Assembly (NCBI GenBank): GCA_910583775.1
Contig: CAJTYD010000086.1
Span: 1-10,955 of the forward strand
Reading direction: 5' to 3'
Source of the DNA: an uncultured Muribaculaceae bacterium
GTDB lineage: Bacteria; Bacteroidota; Bacteroidia; Bacteroidales; Muribaculaceae
DNA: 10,955 nucleotides
The notes under the pieces were generated by a model. That model was not told the origin of the DNA and did no database searches. It saw nothing but the letters and a program-made list of their open reading frames with translations. Positions within the stretch are counted from its first letter, which is position 1; each line of letters starts with the position of its first letter. This document shows, one piece after another, positions 7,260 to 10,955 of this stretch. The position numbers and the translations under genes are program-made.

Positions 7260-9248
7260 TTATTCGGCGGGGTCGGGAAGGAGGTAGTTGTAGACCTTGA
7301 GATTGGTGATGCGGCTGCGGAAGGCGCCGGCTTTCGCAAAAGGGAAGACGAGCGTCCGGAGGTAATACATCTTTTTCTTGCCGCCGTCGTGCCAGCGGGT
7401 CTCCTTGTCGAGGCTGCAGAATTTCCTGCCGTTAACCCAGAGCGTCGTGCCTTCGTTGGTGCCGCTGATCCGAATATGGGCTTTCTCCCCGGGATAAGGG
7501 CGGAAGCCGAAATCGTTGAGATAACCGTCGCGCGCGAAGCCCATCATTCCCTTCACCGGATCCGACAGATAGAACACGGCTTCGTCCGAGCGGAAAAGCT
7601 CCGCCCCCTTCTCCTCCGGAACGGCCTCAAGATCGAATTCCACCGTATAGTCATATCCTATCTCCTTGAGAGGCAATGTATCGCCGGAATTTACCGACGC
7701 GCGCTCAAGCACCGGCGAACGCTCCGCTCCCACGCGCGCCAGCCGGTTCACCCCCGGAGCCTCCGAAAGTATCAGCCTCGCCTTGTCGAAATCATCGAAC
7801 GGGATCGTGACGTTTACGCCGTCCCAGAGCTTCACGGCCATCGTCTGCATCGCAGGCATGACGCGGTGATGCACGTCCTGCACCGAGACGCCGTTGCCCA
7901 CGTGATCGTTCCAGACAGCAAAGTAACCCCCCGCGATATTCGGATCCTTTTCAGCAAACTGCTCTTTGCCGATACGCGCCGGAGTCCAGTTCTCATAGAG
8001 CCAGCGCGTGTTGAGATAATCGTGATAATAGCCGGCCGCCGGAACGATATAGACCATCCCGTCGGGAATAGAATTGAGCCGGAAACCGAGCTTCACCATC
8101 TCCCTGGGATCGGCATAGCCGTTATACCAGGCATCAAGCATAACACCCTCCGTCTTTATCGGAGTCTCGCCCGGCGCAGTGGAAAGCGAACCCCACACCC
8201 AGGGCTTCTTGCCATAGCTCTCCACAAGCCGGATGTAATGGTCCATGAACGAACGGAATTTCTCGGCCGTCTCCTTTTTCTTGTCGAAACCGGGGTAGTC
8301 CTTGCCGAACTCGTCGGTGCCGATATGCATGTATTCGCCAATGAAGACAGGATCGTCGCCCCCAAGATATTCGTCAAACAGAGAATCGATAAAGGGCATC
8401 GTCTCCGGATTGAAAAGATCGAGATGGTCCTCCCCGAAATCCTTGCTCCCTATCCCCTCTTTGTAACGGCTGAACGCCAGCGAGTGAGCAGGGACATCAA
8501 TCTCCGGCACGATATTCACGAACGATGCCGCCGAAGAGCGCTGAAAATCGCGGAACTCCGCTTTCGTGTAATAGCCGTCGCGGGCAGTAAGACCCGGGAA
8601 GCGGTCGCTTTCCATACGGAACGCGGCGTAGGTCTTGCTCCAGTCGTTGCCGAAATAATAGGGGAAACCATTGTCGTTGAGATGGATTCTGAGCGAATTC
8701 ATCTTGTAATAGGCAAGAACTTTCACCAGATCCTTCAGATAATCCAGCGGGAAGAACTTGCGGCCCACATCCATCGAGAGGCCGCGGAGCGCATAATCAG
8801 GCCAGTCGGAGATCTCCCCTTTCGGCAACGCGCGGTCGGCACTCTGCTCCGCGATCTGCAGGAGCGTGCGGGTTGCCCAGTAGACGCCGGCAGGCTCCGG
8901 CGCCGACACCACCACCCTGTCCGAAATATTTATTCTGTAACCCTCCTTGCCGAGTTTCCGGTCTTTGCTCAGCCGGAGCGTTATGTCTCCCTTCGAAGCC
9001 TTTCCTTCCGTCACCTCGAAGCGCCGGCCGAACATCCTTTGCCAGTCGGCGGCAAGAGAATCGGCAACAGCCCTGAGTTCCGGCGAAACGACCGAGATGC
9101 GTGTCATAGCGCCCGGAACAAAATTCCCCGCTCCGCCTCGCCATTCGCGCAGCTCCGGGATAACAAACGGTTTTGGATTGACACCATGCGCCGTCCCCCA
9201 GAGGCACAGCGCCAGAAGAATTAAAAGCGTCCTGATTCCTGTCTTCAT
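7260..9248 (-). CDS. Secreted family 20 beta-N-acetylhexosaminidase
   Basis: A 662-residue exported glycoside hydrolase, starting at ATG 9248 and ending in TAA. Residues 1-22 form a signal peptide (Lys3 and Arg6, hydrophobic core LLILLALCLW, likely cleavage after AHG). A GH20 N-terminal alpha/beta domain (about 25-150) precedes the catalytic barrel (about 152-475). The family signature HIGTDE ends in the Asp312-Glu313 catalytic pair; RGLSMDVGRKFF (155-166), PEIDVPAH (248-255), WVWG (350-353) and DAWYNGYAD (372-380) line the site. The C-terminal part (about 500-655) looks like a concanavalin/LamG-type beta-sandwich. Such enzymes release terminal N-acetylglucosamine or N-acetylgalactosamine from glycans, in the periplasm or on the surface. 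HLNDN (189-193) replaces the usual HLTDD, so the preferred substrate may differ; a disaccharide-releasing enzyme such as lacto-N-biosidase is possible but unproven. No SusC/D partner is in the window. Its start overlaps the stop of the gene remnant at 9245-9322. Confidence 0.93.
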   Translation of the reverse strand: MKTGIRTLLILLALCLWGTAHGVNPKPFVIPELREWRGGAGNFVPGAMTRISVVSPELRAVADSLAADWQRMFGRRFEVTEGKASKGDITLRLSKDRKLGKEGYRINISDRVVVSAPEPAGVYWATRTLLQIAEQSADRALPKGEISDWPDYALRGLSMDVGRKFFPLDYLKDLVKVLAYYKMNSLRIHLNDNGFPYYFGNDWSKTYAAFRMESDRFPGLTARDGYYTKAEFRDFQRSSAASFVNIVPEIDVPAHSLAFSRYKEGIGSKDFGEDHLDLFNPETMPFIDSLFDEYLGGDDPVFIGEYMHIGTDEFGKDYPGFDKKKETAEKFRSFMDHYIRLVESYGKKPWVWGSLSTAPGETPIKTEGVMLDAWYNGYADPREMVKLGFRLNSIPDGMVYIVPAAGYYHDYLNTRWLYENWTPARIGKEQFAEKDPNIAGGYFAVWNDHVGNGVSVQDVHHRVMPAMQTMAVKLWDGVNVTIPFDDFDKARLILSEAPGVNRLARVGAERSPVLERASVNSGDTLPLKEIGYDYTVEFDLEAVPEEKGAELFRSDEAVFYLSDPVKGMMGFARDGYLNDFGFRPYPGEKAHIRISGTNEGTTLWVNGRKFCSLDKETRWHDGGKKKMYYLRTLVFPFAKAGAFRSRITNLKVYNYLLPDPAE

Positions 9249-9322
9249 AAGGCAATTATATTTATAATAAGTTTCTTTACAATGATTTCTCGAGATAAAG
9301 CATTTAAATCATTTTCATTCAT
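9245..9322 (-). pseudogene. Truncated 5' end of a GxxExxY gene, now a 25-codon frame
   Basis: The first 41 bases are identical to the start of the intact GxxExxY gene at 10632, including the AGGAG-like ribosome site before the ATG. The peptide begins MNENDLNALSREII as in the intact protein, then leaves homology at base 9282. The frame continues through eleven unrelated codons and stops at TGA 9247-9245, which overlaps the hexosaminidase ATG as ATGA. It is clearly a remnant. Whether it is translated as a coupled leader of the hexosaminidase is open. Confidence 0.75.
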
Positions 9323-9582
9323 GCTCCTAAATTAGTAAACTGAATTCAATAATGAAAGCTTATAAAGCCGAAAATATTGTTTTGTTATAAAAAACATCCC
9401 GCAAAGTGGCATGAGGGCCCGCAGAGGTTTTCCCGCAAAGGCTTTTGTTTCCGGTTTGTCTCAATTCAGAGGGTGCGCCTTCGGCTTTTAGAGTGCACGA
9501 AGGGCTGACGCACGAAGTATTCAGCTATGTTTTCGGCATCGTTTTAGCGGCCGGCTCTGCGTGCTCTGAAAGTCGAAGACGC
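9282..9582. repeat. 301-base direct repeat, first copy
   Basis: Compared base by base, this block is identical to 10592-10892 (offset 1310). It covers the first 14 codons of the GxxExxY gene, its upstream region, and the left two thirds of the palindromic element. Perfect identity in mostly non-coding DNA points to a recent duplication or gene conversion. Confidence 0.93.
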
Positions 9583-9752
9583 AATCTCCCCATCTTAAAC
9601 ATCCCAAATTAAACATCCCGAAGCGTCAGACACCCCGAAGCGACGCCCCTACAATCGATGATGCTTTGCGGTAGAATCCTTTGCGGGCACTTTTGCCCCT
9701 TTGCGGGAGGTTTTATTTCCCTAATATCAAAATAAAGTTATTTCCACAAAAT
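9361..9752. repeat. Palindromic repeat element, copy 1
   Basis: The terminal inverted repeats are 9391-9440 and 9664-9714, each with three CCCGCAAAG-like motifs. Nested within them, GCGCCTTCGGCTTTTAGAG (9475-9493) faces CTCTGAAAGTCGAAGACGC (9564-9582); 18 of 19 positions can pair if G-U is allowed. Flanks are AT-rich (AATATTGTTTTGTTAT on the left, AATATCAAAATAAA on the right). I find no credible gene inside. Copy 2 follows about 394 bases further on in the same orientation, so the two form a tandem pair. The tail between the inner and outer arms (9583-9660) lacks the clean 26-base tandem repeat seen in copies 2 and 3. Confidence 0.85.
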
Positions 9753-9754
9753 CC

Positions 9755-10151
9755 TATAAATGCCGAAATATTGTTTTGTTATAAAAAAACATCCCGCAAA
9801 GTGGCAAAAGGGCCCGCAGAGGTTTTCCCGCAAAGGCTTTTGTTTCTGTTTGTCTCAATTCAGAGGGTGCGCCTTCGGCTTTTAGAGTGCGCGAAGGGCT
9901 GACGCGCGAAGGATTCAGCAATGTTTTTCGGCATCGTTTTAGCGGCCGGCTCTGCGTGCTCTGAAAGTCGAAGACGCTATCTCCTCATCTTAATCATCCC
10001 AATGCGTCAAACATCTTAATCATCCCAATGCGTCAGACATCCCGAAGCGTCGCCCTACAATCGATAATACTTTGCGGTAGAATCCTTTGCGGGCCCTTTT
10101 GCCCCTTTGCGGGAGGTTTTATTTCCCCAATATTAAAATAAACTTATTTTC
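9755..10151. repeat. Palindromic repeat element, copy 2
   Basis: The terminal inverted repeats (9786-9835 and 10070-10120) are the best preserved of the set: about 44 of 51 aligned positions agree by hand, including CCCGCAAAG and GGCAAAAGGGCCCGCA. The inner arms are 9869-9887 and 9959-9977. Compared with copies 1 and 3 it has scattered changes, for example GCGCGAAGG for GCACGAAGG and five T for four near 9925. It has no GxxExxY 5' fragment attached. The 94 bases between it and the stop of the GxxExxY gene (10152-10245) are AT-rich, and I see nothing convincing in them. Confidence 0.85.
9986..10037. repeat. 26-base tandem repeat inside copy 2
   Basis: Two 26-base units at 9986-10011 and 10012-10037, both starting CATCTTAATCATCCCAATGC and differing only near the end (TCAAA against TCAGA). 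A shortened third unit, CATCCCGAAGCGTC, follows. Copy 1 has a degenerate version of this stretch, so the number of units varies between copies. Confidence 0.85.
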
Positions 10152-10245
10152 GCAAAATTAAATAAATTTCAGAAACTGACGGCAAAAAACAAACCGTATC
10201 GGCTGCCATCCTTTTTAAAAAATATGAAAAATACTTGAAAACATT

Positions 10246-10632
10246 CTACAGACCGTTTACAACCCTGGTAAGGCCATCTTTTAATCGCTCTTTATTGAAA
10301 TTAATGACCAGCCCCAACTTCTTATTATGAATTTTAAGATACGTTCGAAGCTGTTTTGGATAAAGGGGATTATCATTTTCCGTAGATTTAAGCTCTATAA
10401 TTATCTCATTCTCGACAATAATGTCAGCCCTAAATGCAGTCTCAAGTTTGATTCCCTTATAGATGAAAGGAATCCCCACTTCAGACAACGCACTTATACC
10501 CCGTAATTTTAATTCACATATAAGAGCATCTCTATAAGTATTTTCGAGTAGTCCGGGGCCAAGTATCCGATGGACCTCAATGGCAGCTCCGATGATTTCT
10601 CGAGATAAAGCATTTAAATCATTTTCATTCAT
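10246..10632 (-). CDS. GxxExxY family protein, PD-(D/E)XK nuclease-like
   Basis: A 128-residue protein starting at ATG 10632 with an AGGAG-like site seven bases upstream. The family signature GxxExxY is G27-L-L-E30-N-T-Y33, in the run HRILGPGLLENTY. The nuclease-like core is Asp70 in FRADIIV, then Glu80 and Lys82 in IIIELKS, and a conserved YPKQLRTYL helix with Gln94. This pattern fits PD-(D/E)XK phosphodiesterases, so a DNA- or RNA-cleaving role is expected. As far as I know the biological function of the family is unestablished. The length is normal for the family, and there is no signal peptide or membrane segment. Codon use is AT-richer than in the carA, carB and hexosaminidase genes, which suggests transfer. 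Repeat copy 3 lies immediately upstream of the gene and copy 2 downstream, and a truncated second copy of its start lies at 9322. Confidence 0.9.
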   Translation of the reverse strand: MNENDLNALSREIIGAAIEVHRILGPGLLENTYRDALICELKLRGISALSEVGIPFIYKGIKLETAFRADIIVENEIIIELKSTENDNPLYPKQLRTYLKIHNKKLGLVINFNKERLKDGLTRVVNGL

Positions 10633-10892
10633 GCTCCTAAATTAGTAAACTGAATTCAATAATGAAAGCTTATAAAGCCGAAAATATTGTTTTGTTATAA
10701 AAAACATCCCGCAAAGTGGCATGAGGGCCCGCAGAGGTTTTCCCGCAAAGGCTTTTGTTTCCGGTTTGTCTCAATTCAGAGGGTGCGCCTTCGGCTTTTA
10801 GAGTGCACGAAGGGCTGACGCACGAAGTATTCAGCTATGTTTTCGGCATCGTTTTAGCGGCCGGCTCTGCGTGCTCTGAAAGTCGAAGACGC
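10592..10892. repeat. 301-base direct repeat, second copy
   Basis: Identical to 9282-9582. Here the block begins inside codon 14 of the intact GxxExxY gene, so this is probably the original arrangement and the 9282 copy the derived one. Confidence 0.93.
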
Positions 10893-10955
10893 TATCTCCT
10901 CATCTTAATCATCCCAATGCGTCAAACATCTTAATCATCCCAATGCGTCAGACAT
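10671..10955. repeat. Palindromic repeat element, copy 3 (cut by window edge)
   Basis: The left terminal repeat is at 10701-10750 and the inner arms at 10785-10803 and 10874-10892. Its first part is identical to copy 1. From 10893 to the edge it is identical to copy 2 (9978-10040), including two 26-base tandem units at 10901-10926 and 10927-10952. The right terminal repeat lies outside the window. Confidence 0.85.

Noticed and set aside
7158..7262. 33 codons open in frame after the hexosaminidase stop codon, as if the protein once extended further
   Set aside because: The protein already ends with a complete beta-sandwich domain, and this stretch overlaps the RhuM remnant on the opposite strand. 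The peptide matches nothing I know.
7389..9224. Long open frame (611 codons) antisense to the hexosaminidase gene
   Set aside because: The composition is rich in Arg, His and Ile with no domain pattern, and it mirrors a clear GH20 gene on the other strand.
9249..9281. Promoter for the hexosaminidase (ATTG, 19 bases, TATAATTG)
   Set aside because: The -7 box has one mismatch and would put the transcription start within a few bases of the ATG. This is possible only for a leaderless message and is too weak to annotate.
9681..9902. 73-codon frame on the plus strand
   Set aside because: It crosses the junction of repeat copies 1 and 2, starts inside a terminal inverted repeat, and has no ribosome site or protein-like pattern.
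10152..10245. Terminator for the GxxExxY gene
   Set aside because: Only a four-base stem (ACGG with CCGT) near A- and T-runs is visible, too short to support the call.
9391..10955. CRISPR array
   Set aside because: The repeat units are about 390 bases and internally palindromic; the 26-base tandem units abut without spacers. There are no cas genes.

Overview
The window looks like a gut-type member of the Bacteroidales (Bacteroidota); I would guess the Muribaculaceae or a near relative, but the family is a guess. Two promoters fit the Bacteroidota form (TTG or TTTG, 20 bases, then TAATTTTG). The PurF-like enzyme, CarA and CarB are of the Bacteroidota type, and an exported family 20 glycosidase suits a glycan-eating gut bacterium. 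The left 7 kb is conserved core metabolism with GC-rich genes. The right 4 kb is accessory: a broken RhuM gene, a secreted hexosaminidase, and an AT-richer nuclease-like gene among long palindromic repeats.

Layout. 1-49 may be the tail of an upstream gene, followed by a terminator at 125-154. A promoter at 231-262 drives a 625-residue amidophosphoribosyltransferase-like gene (287-2164, +). Convergent to it are carB (2350-5598, -) and carA (5793-6869, -), with a two-way terminator at 2264-2300 inside a larger AT-rich inverted repeat. carA has its own promoter (6926-6957) and its own strong terminator before carB. From 7018 to 7182 lies a RhuM fragment on +. The hexosaminidase gene (7260-9248, -) is preceded by the first 14 codons of a truncated GxxExxY gene. 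From about 9361 to the right edge there are three copies of a palindromic element of about 390 bases; an intact GxxExxY gene (10246-10632, -) sits between copies 2 and 3.

How the genes work together. CarA releases ammonia from glutamine and CarB uses it with bicarbonate and ATP to make carbamoyl phosphate for pyrimidines and arginine. The PurF-like protein also uses glutamine, by fold to aminate PRPP, so the core block concerns glutamine-dependent nucleotide precursor supply. Its promoter and the carA promoter share the same -7 sequence and spacing, which suggests similar expression. The hexosaminidase is unrelated and probably trims N-acetylhexosamine-containing glycans in the periplasm or at the cell surface.

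The most unusual part is the right end. Each repeat unit has about 50-base imperfect terminal inverted repeats built from CCCGCAAAG motifs, a second inverted repeat nested inside, and a short tandem repeat. Copies 1 and 3 are identical over 301 bases, including the first codons of a GxxExxY gene, while the tail of copy 3 matches copy 2. The window ends inside copy 3, so an assembly artefact in that repeat cannot be excluded.
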